From assembly GCA_919901335.1 (NCBI GenBank), contig CAKKOZ010000031.1:17092-38496 (forward strand): a stretch of 21,405 bases of DNA, in the 5' to 3' direction. Under the pieces are notes generated by a model that saw nothing but the letters and a program-made list of their open reading frames with translations, was not told the DNA's origin and searched no databases. This document shows, piece after piece, positions 15,295-21,329 of this stretch; positions within the stretch are counted from its first letter, which is position 1, and each line of letters opens with the position of its first letter. A program made the position numbers and the translations under genes. Origin of the DNA: Nitrospiria bacterium (lineage in GTDB: Bacteria; Nitrospirota; Nitrospiria; JACQBZ01).

Positions 15295-15323
15295 ATTCTA
15301 AGACTTTGGATAAACCCTGTCAA
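15295..15323 (-). promoter_or_regulatory. Promoter of the DUF2203 gene, leaderless
   Basis: On the minus strand TTGACA (15323-15318), a 17-base spacer and TAGAAT (15300-15295) form an almost consensus promoter. Transcription would start about 7 bases downstream, at or next to the A of the ATG (15288). Confidence 0.75.
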
Positions 15324-15331
15324 TATCCTCT

Positions 15332-15359
15332 TTGCATCGCCGCCGGATTATGTTAGAAT
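15332..15359 (+). promoter_or_regulatory. Promoter of tRNA-His
   Basis: TTGCAT (15332-15337), a 16-base spacer and TAGAAT (15354-15359), preceded by TGT as in extended -10 promoters. The start would fall near 15366, about 60 bases before the tRNA. It is back to back with the DUF2203 promoter. Confidence 0.55.
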
Positions 15360-15426
15360 CTTTCTCACCTGTCGCGGGATTTCGCCGCCCTGGTTCGGTT
15401 TGATAGAGTGTCGGCATCCATCTTAT

Positions 15427-15503
15427 GGCGAGTGTAGCTCAATGGTTAGAGCACTGGTCTGTGGCACCAGGGGCTGGGGGTTCAATTCCCCTCACTCGCC
15501 CCA
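15427..15503 (+). tRNA. tRNA-His (GTG)
   Basis: A full cloverleaf: acceptor GCGAGTG/CACTCGC, D arm GCTC/GAGC, anticodon stem CTGGT/ACCAG with loop CTGTGGC (anticodon GTG), and T arm GGGGG/CCCCT with loop TTCAATT. The extra G at position -1 (15427) opposite C73 (15500), the identity mark of tRNA-His, is encoded, as is the terminal CCA. Confidence 0.97.
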
Positions 15504-15504
15504 T

Positions 15505-15607
15505 AACTACAGTGACGAGATACTGGATGCTTGATGTGAGTGAAAAGGGTATGGATCACCAGCATCTTGCATCTATCATCTAGCCACTACATGCTGCGCC
15601 TGTAGTT
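15505..15607. repeat. Imperfect palindrome of degenerate heptamers after tRNA-His
   Basis: AACTACAG (15505-15512) and its complement CTGTAGTT (15600-15607) bound about 100 bases. Inside, the left arm (15519-15539) reads as heptamers GATACTG, GATGCTT, GATGTGA. The right arm (15559-15583), read on the minus strand, gives GATGATA, GATGCAA, GATGCTG. The whole can fold into one long imperfect hairpin. It begins one base after the tRNA CCA end. Confidence 0.55.
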
Positions 15608-15620
15608 CAGCCGGATCGAG
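15596..15620 (+). pseudogene. tRNA-like 5' fragment (tRNA-Arg relic)
   Basis: These 25 bases match the 5' end of the intact tRNA-Arg(TCG) gene at 16948 in 22 positions: acceptor strand GCGCCTG, TAG, most of the D arm and GGAT-GAG. The match stops abruptly; no anticodon arm, T arm or 3' acceptor strand follows. It overlaps the right border of the palindrome. Confidence 0.5.
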
Positions 15621-15637
15621 GGCAGGCGTCGTCCGTT

Positions 15638-16663
15638 TTAAAATTTTATTCTATAAGATGCTCTTATCGCATTATTCGTAGGAGTGACATAGGCGGCTTC
15701 TACGATCAGAGCCCCGTTTTTGCTCACGAGTGATTCCGCCGTTACCGTCTCCTTGTGGTGCTTTTCCCGCCAAAGAAACTCGTATCGGGTGGTGAAAAGC
15801 GCAAAATGACCAATGAGCCTCCTTACGGACACCCCCACGCTGCTATTCCCGTAGTCGGCCTTATCAAGATAGTACAGTTCGATCAAAGAGACCTGGGTGC
15901 TTGTCTTGAAAGGAAGGTGGGTGAGCACCCCCTCTATTCTCGGCTGCCCCTCCGCCTGATGATTCAGATCATACGCCGTCACATATTTGACCTCTCCCTC
16001 GAATTGCGTGAGATTGAGTTGTACCTTGGGTCCGTATTCAAATACAAGCGTCCCCTCCTCCCGATCCCTGAGAATCTGGCTTACAAACCCCACCCGAATA
16101 TCGAGGGGCCGTGCCATACGCCGCTCTTTTCCCAATTCATCCAGTTCTTTTTCAAGCGCAATCCGTCTCCCCTCCGCTTGCGGATCATCACCCCCGTAAA
16201 TTCTTTTCTCTAATTTGATTCGGTCCCTCTGTGCATCAAAGGGGTCAATCGGCCGCGATAGTGAAGGCGCCAGCACTTCGATGGTTCCTTTGGACGCGTT
16301 TTTGGATATTCTAAGATTCAGTCCTCCGATCGCCCCATGGATCCTTCGCACCATCCGTGTTTCCCAGAAATGGACCATCAGAGTAGAAAGCCCGGCCCGA
16401 ACGGAGTCCTCCTTAATGGCATTCTTTTCGGTGAAATTCATTTGAAGTTCTTCGGAATCCATCAGAGAATAACGAGGCACCGGGTGACCGAAGGCCAGAT
16501 TGTTTTGAATGCTTTTTAACCTGAAATAATCGACCTTGGTATCCATGTCTTTGCCAAGCTTGTCACTAAAATCCCGGATGACTACAAAAACGATCTGCTC
16601 GGCCAAAACGGGACCTGCGCTCAAAAGAAGGAGCGAAACAAAGAAGAGAACAGTCTTCTTCAT
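15638..16663 (-). CDS. Putative outer membrane protein, unknown function
   Basis: Not recognised. A 341-residue precursor with a clear signal peptide (MKKTVLFFVSLLLLSAGPVLA, cleaved before EQIV) and a strong ribosome binding site (GGAAGGAGGGG, 8 or so bases before the ATG). The mature protein has a globular amino part, a charged probably coiled-coil stretch around residues 140-185 (rich in K, E and R), and a carboxy half of alternating polar and hydrophobic residues. It ends NNAIRASYRIKF, with a terminal phenylalanine as in outer-membrane barrels. A small barrel of about 8 strands fits residues 190-341; this is inference. Codon use is less GC-rich than in its neighbours and it stands alone between tRNA genes, tRNA-like relics and repeats, which may point to acquisition by transfer. 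No cysteine lipobox is present. Confidence 0.7.
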   Translation of the reverse strand: MKKTVLFFVSLLLLSAGPVLAEQIVFVVIRDFSDKLGKDMDTKVDYFRLKSIQNNLAFGHPVPRYSLMDSEELQMNFTEKNAIKEDSVRAGLSTLMVHFWETRMVRRIHGAIGGLNLRISKNASKGTIEVLAPSLSRPIDPFDAQRDRIKLEKRIYGGDDPQAEGRRIALEKELDELGKERRMARPLDIRVGFVSQILRDREEGTLVFEYGPKVQLNLTQFEGEVKYVTAYDLNHQAEGQPRIEGVLTHLPFKTSTQVSLIELYYLDKADYGNSSVGVSVRRLIGHFALFTTRYEFLWREKHHKETVTAESLVSKNGALIVEAAYVTPTNNAIRASYRIKF

Positions 16664-16738
16664 GGGCCCCTCCTTCCGTAAGACAGGTTTTTCATTCAGT
16701 GGATGCTTCTCTTTTTAATGGTCTGACCCGGTTGGATG

Positions 16739-16744
16739 ATTATA
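16739..16744 (-). promoter_or_regulatory. Putative -10 box for the outer membrane protein gene
   Basis: The minus strand reads TATAAT about 75 bases before the ATG at 16663. No good -35 lies 16-18 bases upstream, so this is only suggestive. Confidence 0.35.
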
Positions 16745-16786
16745 TCAAAAATACCGAGTAAACCTCATTGAAAATTCACTTTAAGA

Positions 16787-16806
16787 ATCCGGTTCCGCAA
16801 CCGGAT
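16787..16806. other. Perfect inverted repeat
   Basis: ATCCGGTT (16787-16794) and AACCGGAT (16799-16806) form an 8-pair stem with a 4-base loop. It lies in the 284-base gap between the outer membrane protein gene and tRNA-Arg, which otherwise shows only the -10 box at 16739 and AT-rich sequence. It could be an operator or weak terminator; nothing decides. Confidence 0.45.
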
Positions 16807-16947
16807 CGGTGGTCAACTCCCCATGACCTTGCTTAAAAAATATCTTTAAAAACATGGGAAGATATGAGAAGATGGGCGTCCATCGAGACGGGTGGTCATC
16901 CGTTGTTGTTTCATTGGGTCAAAAAAACGAATCGATTGCACATCCAT

Positions 16948-17024
16948 GCGCCTGTAGCTCAGCTGGATAGAGCGGCAGACTTCGAATCTGTTGGCCGGGG
17001 GTTCAAATCCCTCCAGGCGCACCA
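16948..17024 (+). tRNA. tRNA-Arg (TCG)
   Basis: Cloverleaf with acceptor GCGCCTG/CAGGCGC, D arm GCTC/GAGC, anticodon stem GCAGA/TCTGT with loop CTTCGAA (anticodon TCG, reading CGA), T arm GGGGG/CCCTC with loop TTCAAAT, discriminator A and encoded CCA. No clear promoter was found in the AT-rich stretch before it. Confidence 0.96.
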
Positions 17025-17025
17025 G

Positions 17026-17125
17026 ATTTTTTGCGGGGCAAAAAATTCGGAGCATTGGAGCATTCGACATTGGAACAATGGAGAAGGCGCACAATGCGGT
17101 CTAATGTTCCATTGCTCCATTTTTC
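17026..17125. repeat. Imperfect palindrome of degenerate short words after tRNA-Arg
   Basis: Directly after the CCA, ATTTTTTGC (17026-17034) pairs with GCAAAAAAT (17038-17046). The left arm then carries words such as GGAGCATT, GGAGCATTC, GACATT and GGAACAATGGAG (17049-17083). The right arm, read on the minus strand from 17125 to 17101, gives ATGGAGCAATGGAACATTAG. The arms are imperfectly complementary. The layout resembles the palindrome after tRNA-His, with a different word. The rest of the gap up to 17260 holds a short hairpin (CAGGC-GAA-GCCTG, 17146-17158) and the promoter at 17186. Confidence 0.5.
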
Positions 17126-17185
17126 CGTCGCACCCCGCGCTCGGACAGGCGAAGCCTGATCCTCGCTTTGATTATTTTTTCCACC

Positions 17186-17214
17186 TTGAATAGTGTGCGT
17201 TTGGAGCATATAGT
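17186..17214 (+). promoter_or_regulatory. Promoter of the TPR lipoprotein gene
   Basis: TTGAAT (17186-17191), a 17-base spacer and TATAGT (17209-17214). The start would be near 17221, about 40 bases before the ATG. Confidence 0.55.
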
Positions 17215-17260
17215 GGAGATGGTTTTACAACCGGTTTCAAACCACAAAAAGGAGGGCCTC

Positions 17261-17638
17261 ATGAAAACATTCGGAGGGTTCGTTGTCGCGTTTATGGTGT
17301 TGTTCACACTGACCGCCTGTTCAGGAGGTCCCCCCGCGAAGCAAATCCCGGCGCTCATGTCGCCCGCCGGCATGGCCGATCCGTCCGCCGCGGCTAAAAA
17401 TAATGAGGGGGTCGATCATCTCGTGCAGGGCCACTACGGTATCTCGGAGACTTTTTTCAAGGACGCGATCGCGGCCAAGCATAATTTCGCCGAGGCCCAT
17501 TTCAATCTCGGGGTCGCCCTGGACGGCATGGAAAAACATGAGGACGCCAAGTCGTCCTTTCAAAAAGCGCAGGAATTCGGCGCGAGCAATCCGAAAATTG
17601 CCGATAACGAGATCCTGAAGAAGCACCTGGGCATGTGA
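17261..17638 (+). CDS. TPR-repeat lipoprotein
   Basis: A 125-residue exported lipoprotein. The signal peptide MKTFGGFVVAFMVLFTLTAC ends in a lipobox (LTAC), so C20 should be acylated; serine at +2 suggests sorting to the outer membrane. After a proline/alanine-rich linker, residues 46-112 form about two tetratricopeptide-type helix pairs (GVDHLVQGHYGISETFFKDA; AEAHFNLGVALDGMEKHEDA). Such repeats usually bind a partner protein, unknown here. ATG at 17261 is chosen because AAAGGAGGG lies right before it and it gives the signal peptide; the frame is open further upstream to 17168 but without these signs. A GC-rich hairpin follows the stop. Confidence 0.8.
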   Translation: MKTFGGFVVAFMVLFTLTACSGGPPAKQIPALMSPAGMADPSAAAKNNEGVDHLVQGHYGISETFFKDAIAAKHNFAEAHFNLGVALDGMEKHEDAKSSFQKAQEFGASNPKIADNEILKKHLGM

Positions 17639-17653
17639 CGGGTCAAAGCGAAA

Positions 17654-17688
17654 GCCCGCGCCATCGCCCTTATTCCTCCGGCGCGGGC
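17654..17688 (+). terminator. Strong GC-rich hairpin after the TPR lipoprotein gene
   Basis: GCCCGCGCC (17654-17662) pairs with GGCGCGGGC (17680-17688) across a 17-base loop, 15 bases after the stop. The plus strand has no T-run after it; the minus strand has TTTCGCTTT. It is a likely transcription barrier for both converging genes. Confidence 0.5.
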
Positions 17689-17885
17689 CTGCCGTCCTTG
17701 ATTCAAAATCCCTTGGTCGCATCCGCCGGAGGGAGAAAAAGAAAGACGTGATCCGTCCCGAGTCTTATATCTCTTATCTATGGATTAAAAAATAAATCCG
17801 GCTCCATGCTTCTTGCTAAAGATTAAAAAAGGATTTCCTAATGTCTCCGACAGATTCTTCTGTTCATGAGATGAGATATACGATG

Positions 17886-17904
17886 AAAGGTGCCTGCCAC
17901 CTTT
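17886..17904. repeat. REP-like palindrome
   Basis: AAAGGTG (17886-17892), loop CCTGC, CACCTTT (17898-17904). Short palindromes of the form GGTGCCTG-CACC are common dispersed extragenic repeats in bacterial genomes. The 350-base gap 17639-17989 holds this element, the hairpin at 17654, the element at 17971 and otherwise only AT-rich sequence with no frame of note. Confidence 0.5.
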
Positions 17905-17970
17905 TGGAAGGTAATCCATTGATTTTATTGGAGGCGAATTTCAAAGTTCGTTCTGTATCATCCTCGCCGT

Positions 17971-17996
17971 AATTCCGGGGACGTCGTACTTAATTC
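17971..17996. repeat. REP-like element overlapping the rbgA stop
   Basis: The words AATTCCGGGGAC and GTACTTAATTCC (17971-17996) resemble the dispersed palindromes with a GGGGAC...TACTTAATT core that accompany REP-associated (Y1/RAYT) transposases. AATT occurs near both ends and GACGTC lies in the middle. The rbgA stop TAA is at 17992-17990, inside the element. The family resemblance is from memory. Confidence 0.4.
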
Positions 17997-18862
17997 CTGG
18001 CTGGCTCCGCTCTGGCCTCGCTTGTCTCCGGGGTCTCCAGGCTGGTGCGGCCCAGTATGCCTTCGCGGTAATCGGACAGTAAAATCCTAGCCGCCTTTTC
18101 CCGGTCCGGTTCGCCGCCTTTTCCCTTCCGAAAACATCCGCGTTTTTTTGCGATGGCTTCAAGCAGGCCCGCGCCGTCCAGTCCTTCCACCGCAAAACCG
18201 TAGCGCGCCGTGAGCGGGGCGGGATAGCGCGCGAGCAGCGTGGGGGCGAGAAACAGCCCGACTTCTTCGTCATTGACGGCATTGGCGCCGATCGCGTGAA
18301 TCGCGGCGAGCATCAGCCCGACGACGGGGGACTCGATTTTGGGCCACAACAGCCCGGGCGAGTCGGTGAGCGTCATGTGATCGTTCAGCACGTGACGCTG
18401 CTGGTGCCGGGTCACGGCCGGTTCGGCGCCGACTTTTTGGATACGGCGTTTGAGAAGCATATTCATGAGCGTCGATTTACCGACGTTGGGGATGCCCATG
18501 ATCAGCATGCGAAGGGGCTTGAGGGAACTGTTTCGATGCGGGGCGAGGGTAAGACAGAGGCCGGGTATCTTGGCTGCCTGTCCGGCATGATTGCAGGAGA
18601 GCGCCACGGCCGTCACGCCCGGCTGACGGTTGTAAAAATCGATCCAGGCCTGTGTGACGGCCGGGTCGGCGAGATCGGCTTTATTGAGAACTTTGAGACA
18701 GGGACGCTGTCGCTGTAGCCTTAGCTCCTTGATCAACGGATTGGCGCTCGCTTCCGGCATGCGCGCGTCCAGAAGTTCCACCACGACATCGATCACGGCC
18801 AGGGTCTTGGCCGCGGCCTTCCGCGCCGCGTTCATATGACCGGGATACCATTGTATCGACAT
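17990..18862 (-). CDS. rbgA: Ribosome biogenesis GTPase RbgA (YlqF)
   Basis: A 290-residue circularly permuted GTPase that acts late in assembly of the 50S ribosomal subunit. It opens with the family hallmark MSIQWYPGHM. The permuted motif order is G4 NKAD (60-63), then G1 GIPNVGKST (123-131), G2 threonine T151, and G3 DSPG (167-170). A helical carboxy domain follows, as in B. subtilis RbgA (about 282 residues). The ATG at 18862 is chosen because it gives the conserved start; an upstream ATG at 18919 would add 19 unrelated residues. AGGTGG lies upstream at a rather long distance. The last residues (ETPETSEARAEPARN) are low-complexity and run into a repeat element that supplies the stop codon, so the natural end may have been altered. 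Confidence 0.9.
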   Translation of the reverse strand: MSIQWYPGHMNAARKAAAKTLAVIDVVVELLDARMPEASANPLIKELRLQRQRPCLKVLNKADLADPAVTQAWIDFYNRQPGVTAVALSCNHAGQAAKIPGLCLTLAPHRNSSLKPLRMLIMGIPNVGKSTLMNMLLKRRIQKVGAEPAVTRHQQRHVLNDHMTLTDSPGLLWPKIESPVVGLMLAAIHAIGANAVNDEEVGLFLAPTLLARYPAPLTARYGFAVEGLDGAGLLEAIAKKRGCFRKGKGGEPDREKAARILLSDYREGILGRTSLETPETSEARAEPARN

Positions 18863-19039
18863 GGGGAACGGGCCACCTGAATAGAAATGCGAAGAATCGC
18901 GTCGGAGGAAAAGTAGCATATCCCCCTGGATTCCGCAACCCGGACCGGCGGCGGGGCGGTTTTTAAAATTAACTTTCTTTCGCGCATCGGCTCGCGTAGA
19001 ATAACATGCCCATTAAATTTTCATTTTGGAGGCAGGATC

Positions 19040-19879
19040 ATGGCCTTGACGGCCTATAACAACGTTTCCATCCCGTCCTTTATGTACGGCACGGCCTGGA
19101 AAAAAGAGGCCACGACGCAACTGGTGCAATCAGCCGTGGCGTCGGGTTTCACGGCGATCGACACGGCCAATCAACTGATCCATTATGATGAAGCACGGGT
19201 GGGCGAAGCGCTGTTGGCGCTCGGGAAGAAAGGAATCGTGCGAAACACCCTGTTTCTCCAAACCAAGTTTACGCCAGTCAACGGCCAGGACCATCGCACC
19301 CCCTACGACGCAACGGCCGATCTCACGACACAGGTCAAACAGTCCTTTGACAGTTCGTTGGCCCACCTGCATACCGACTATCTTGATTCCTATGTCCTGC
19401 ACGGACCTTATTCGCGGCAGGGTTTGGGGGAAGCGGATTGGGAGGTCTGGGCCGCCGTGGAAGGGCTCTATCAATCCGGGAAAACAAAAATGATCGGCAT
19501 CAGCAATGTCACGGCCGGACAACTCAGGCAGCTGTGTGAACGGGCGATTCATAAACCGATGGTGGTCCAAAACCGGTGTTATGCCGCGCTCGGATGGGAC
19601 CAAGAGGTGAGGGAGATTTGCCGGGCCCATGGCATGATCTATCAAGGCTTTTCGCTCTTGACAGCCAATGGTGCGGTCCTTTCCGATCCCGAAATCCAGG
19701 CGATCGCAAAACAATTGGGCGCCGGGATTGCGCAGGTCATCTTCCGGTTTGCGATGCAGATCGGGATGCTTCCGTTGACCGGAACCACGAACCCGGACCA
19801 TATGAAAGAAGACCTCCAGGCCGAACGGTTCGCACTCTCGGCCGATGAAATCCGGCGGATCGAAACAATCGCGCTCTAA
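19040..19879 (+). CDS. Aldo/keto reductase family protein
   Basis: A 279-residue NADPH-dependent oxidoreductase of the AKR superfamily (TIM barrel, cytoplasmic); the substrate is unknown. The catalytic residues can be placed: D41 in AIDTANQ, a tyrosine at Y49 (IHYDEARVGEAL), K76 in FLQTKFTP and H121 in DSYVLHGP. The loop between D41 and Y49 is longer and the word differs from the common DTA-Y-NE-VG pattern, so Y49 as catalytic residue is an inference. The cofactor side shows IGISNVTAGQL (152-162) and the late LPLTGTTNPDHMKEDL. GGAGG lies 10 bases before the ATG. It is a single gene with a weak TAGAAT -10 at 18997-19002. Eukaryotic-type AKRs of this shape occur in many bacteria. Confidence 0.85.
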   Translation: MALTAYNNVSIPSFMYGTAWKKEATTQLVQSAVASGFTAIDTANQLIHYDEARVGEALLALGKKGIVRNTLFLQTKFTPVNGQDHRTPYDATADLTTQVKQSFDSSLAHLHTDYLDSYVLHGPYSRQGLGEADWEVWAAVEGLYQSGKTKMIGISNVTAGQLRQLCERAIHKPMVVQNRCYAALGWDQEVREICRAHGMIYQGFSLLTANGAVLSDPEIQAIAKQLGAGIAQVIFRFAMQIGMLPLTGTTNPDHMKEDLQAERFALSADEIRRIETIAL

Positions 19880-19915
19880 AGGGATCCGTCCGAACCCTCT
19901 CGACTCTCAAGCCGA

Positions 19916-19944
19916 TTGACTCTCAAGAAACGATCCATTACAAT
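19916..19944 (+). promoter_or_regulatory. Promoter of purT with a direct repeat
   Basis: TTGACT (19916-19921), a 17-base spacer and TACAAT (19939-19944), close to consensus. The 10-mer GACTCTCAAG occurs at 19902-19911 and again at 19918-19927, the second copy overlapping the -35 box, which could form an operator. Confidence 0.65.
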
Positions 19945-19982
19945 CTCTCCGTCGTCTTATATATAATGGAGCAGGAGTAGGC

Positions 19983-21164
19983 ATGTTGATCGGGACGCCG
20001 CTGGCGAAGAATGCAGTCAAGTTGATGCTGCTGGGCGCGGGCGAGCTGGGCAAAGAGGTCGCGATCGAGGCCCAGCGCCTCGGCGTCGAGGTGATCGCGG
20101 TCGACCGCTATCCCAACGCCCCGGCGATGCAGGTGGCCCATCGGTCTCATGTCATTGATATGCTCGACCGTGACCAACTCGCCGACGTCATTAAAAAGGA
20201 GCGGCCCGACCTGGTCGTTCCCGAGATCGAGGCGATCGCGACCGATTATCTTTTGGAGGCCGAGAAGACATGTACGGTCATTCCCACCGCGCGGGCCACG
20301 CGGCTCACGATGGATCGCGAAGGGATACGCCGTCTTGTGGCCGAGGAGCTGAAACTTCCGACCAGCCGGTTCCGGTTCATCGAAACGCCCGAGGAACTTC
20401 CGGCCGCGGCCGCCGATCTGGGCTATCCCTGCGTCATGAAGCCGGTGATGTCCTCATCCGGAAAAGGCCAGTCCGTCGTCCGTTCGCCCGGAGAACTCTC
20501 CCAGGCTTGGGACTACGCGATGTCGTCCGGCCGGACCAAAAAGCGCAAAGTGATTTTGGAATCCTTTATCGAATTTGATTACGAGATCACGCTGCTGACG
20601 GTCCGAGCCGTGAACGGCACTTTTTTCTGTCCGCCGGTCGGCCACATCCAGATCGACGGCGACTATCGCCAGTCGTGGCAGCCGCATCCGATGGCGCCGC
20701 GCGTGCTGGCCCGCGCGAAGGAGATCGCGGCCGCCGTAACGGAAAATCTCGGTGGCCGGGGGATTTTCGGCGTGGAGTTGTTCGTGCGGGGCGATGAGGT
20801 TTTTTTCTCCGAGGTCTCGCCGAGGCCGCATGATACCGGCCTGGTTACCTTGATCTCGCAGGATCTATCGGAATTTGCACTCCATGTACGGGCCGTCCTC
20901 GGTTTTCCGGTCCACGAGCCGGTGATCCGAACACCCGGCGGATCGGCCGTGATCCTGGCCGACCGCGAGGCTTCGGCGCCGACGTATGACGTGACGGGCG
21001 CGCTGGCCTTCCCCGGCGTCCAGGTCCGGATTTTCGGCAAACCCGAAAGCCGCAAGAACCGCCGCCTCGGCGTCGTCCTCGCCCCGGGTCCCGAACCGTT
21101 TGCCGCCCGCGATCGGGCCGTCCAAGCGGCTTCGGCCGTTCAGATCCGGTACGGAGCGCTTTGA
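19983..21164 (+). CDS. purT: Formate-dependent phosphoribosylglycinamide formyltransferase PurT
   Basis: 393 residues, the same size as E. coli PurT (392). It makes formyl-GAR in the third step of purine synthesis from formate, ATP and GAR, independent of folate. It is an ATP-grasp enzyme: the amino domain (LMLLGAGELGKEVAIEAQRL, 14-33) and VDRYPNAPAMQVAHRS (40-55) bind GAR. The ATP loop is VMSSSGKGQSVV (155-166), and the metal-binding acidic residues lie in FGVELFVRGDEVFFSEVSPRP (E265 and E277 region). HDTGLVTLISQDLSEFALH (283-301) is family-specific. AGGAG lies a few bases before the ATG. It stands alone with its own promoter; the GC-rich coding style matches its neighbours. Confidence 0.96.
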   Translation: MLIGTPLAKNAVKLMLLGAGELGKEVAIEAQRLGVEVIAVDRYPNAPAMQVAHRSHVIDMLDRDQLADVIKKERPDLVVPEIEAIATDYLLEAEKTCTVIPTARATRLTMDREGIRRLVAEELKLPTSRFRFIETPEELPAAAADLGYPCVMKPVMSSSGKGQSVVRSPGELSQAWDYAMSSGRTKKRKVILESFIEFDYEITLLTVRAVNGTFFCPPVGHIQIDGDYRQSWQPHPMAPRVLARAKEIAAAVTENLGGRGIFGVELFVRGDEVFFSEVSPRPHDTGLVTLISQDLSEFALHVRAVLGFPVHEPVIRTPGGSAVILADREASAPTYDVTGALAFPGVQVRIFGKPESRKNRRLGVVLAPGPEPFAARDRAVQAASAVQIRYGAL

Positions 21165-21189
21165 ACTTGGAAATGGGCTATGTTATAAT
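21161..21189 (+). promoter_or_regulatory. Promoter of the tRNA-Arg/tRNA-Lys unit
   Basis: TTGAAC (21161-21166), a 17-base spacer and TATAAT (21184-21189), with TGT just before the -10. The -35 overlaps the purT stop codon. Both this and the tRNA-His promoter share TATGTTA around the -10. Confidence 0.75.
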
Positions 21190-21237
21190 GCCGGTCTGTT
21201 TGTTCGGGGATTCGGATCTCGCCGGCCGTGCCGTACT

Positions 21238-21310
21238 GCGCCAGTAGCTCAGCGGATAGAGTATCGGCCTCCGAAGCCGAGGGTCGTGGGTTCAAATCCC
21301 GCCTGGCGCA
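21238..21310 (+). tRNA. tRNA-Arg (CCG)
   Basis: Cloverleaf of 73 bases: acceptor GCGCCAG/CTGGCGC, D arm GCTC/GAGT, anticodon stem TCGGC/GCCGA with loop CTCCGAA (anticodon CCG, reading CGG), T arm GTGGG/CCCGC with loop TTCAAAT, discriminator A. The CCA end is not encoded, unlike the other three tRNAs here. Confidence 0.95.
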
Positions 21311-21329
21311 AGATCTTGAACTGTTTGAT

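Noticed and set aside
15755..16213. A 152-codon plus-strand frame
   Set aside because: It is antisense to the signal-peptide-bearing outer membrane gene, which has the better ribosome binding site and a coherent protein.
16864..17193. A 109-codon frame with a 'VAQLDRAADFESVGRGFKS' stretch
   Set aside because: This is the well-known false translation of a tRNA gene; it covers tRNA-Arg(TCG).
18863..18919. Upstream ATG extending RbgA by 19 residues
   Set aside because: Family members begin directly with MSIQW-PGHM; the extra residues are unlike the family.
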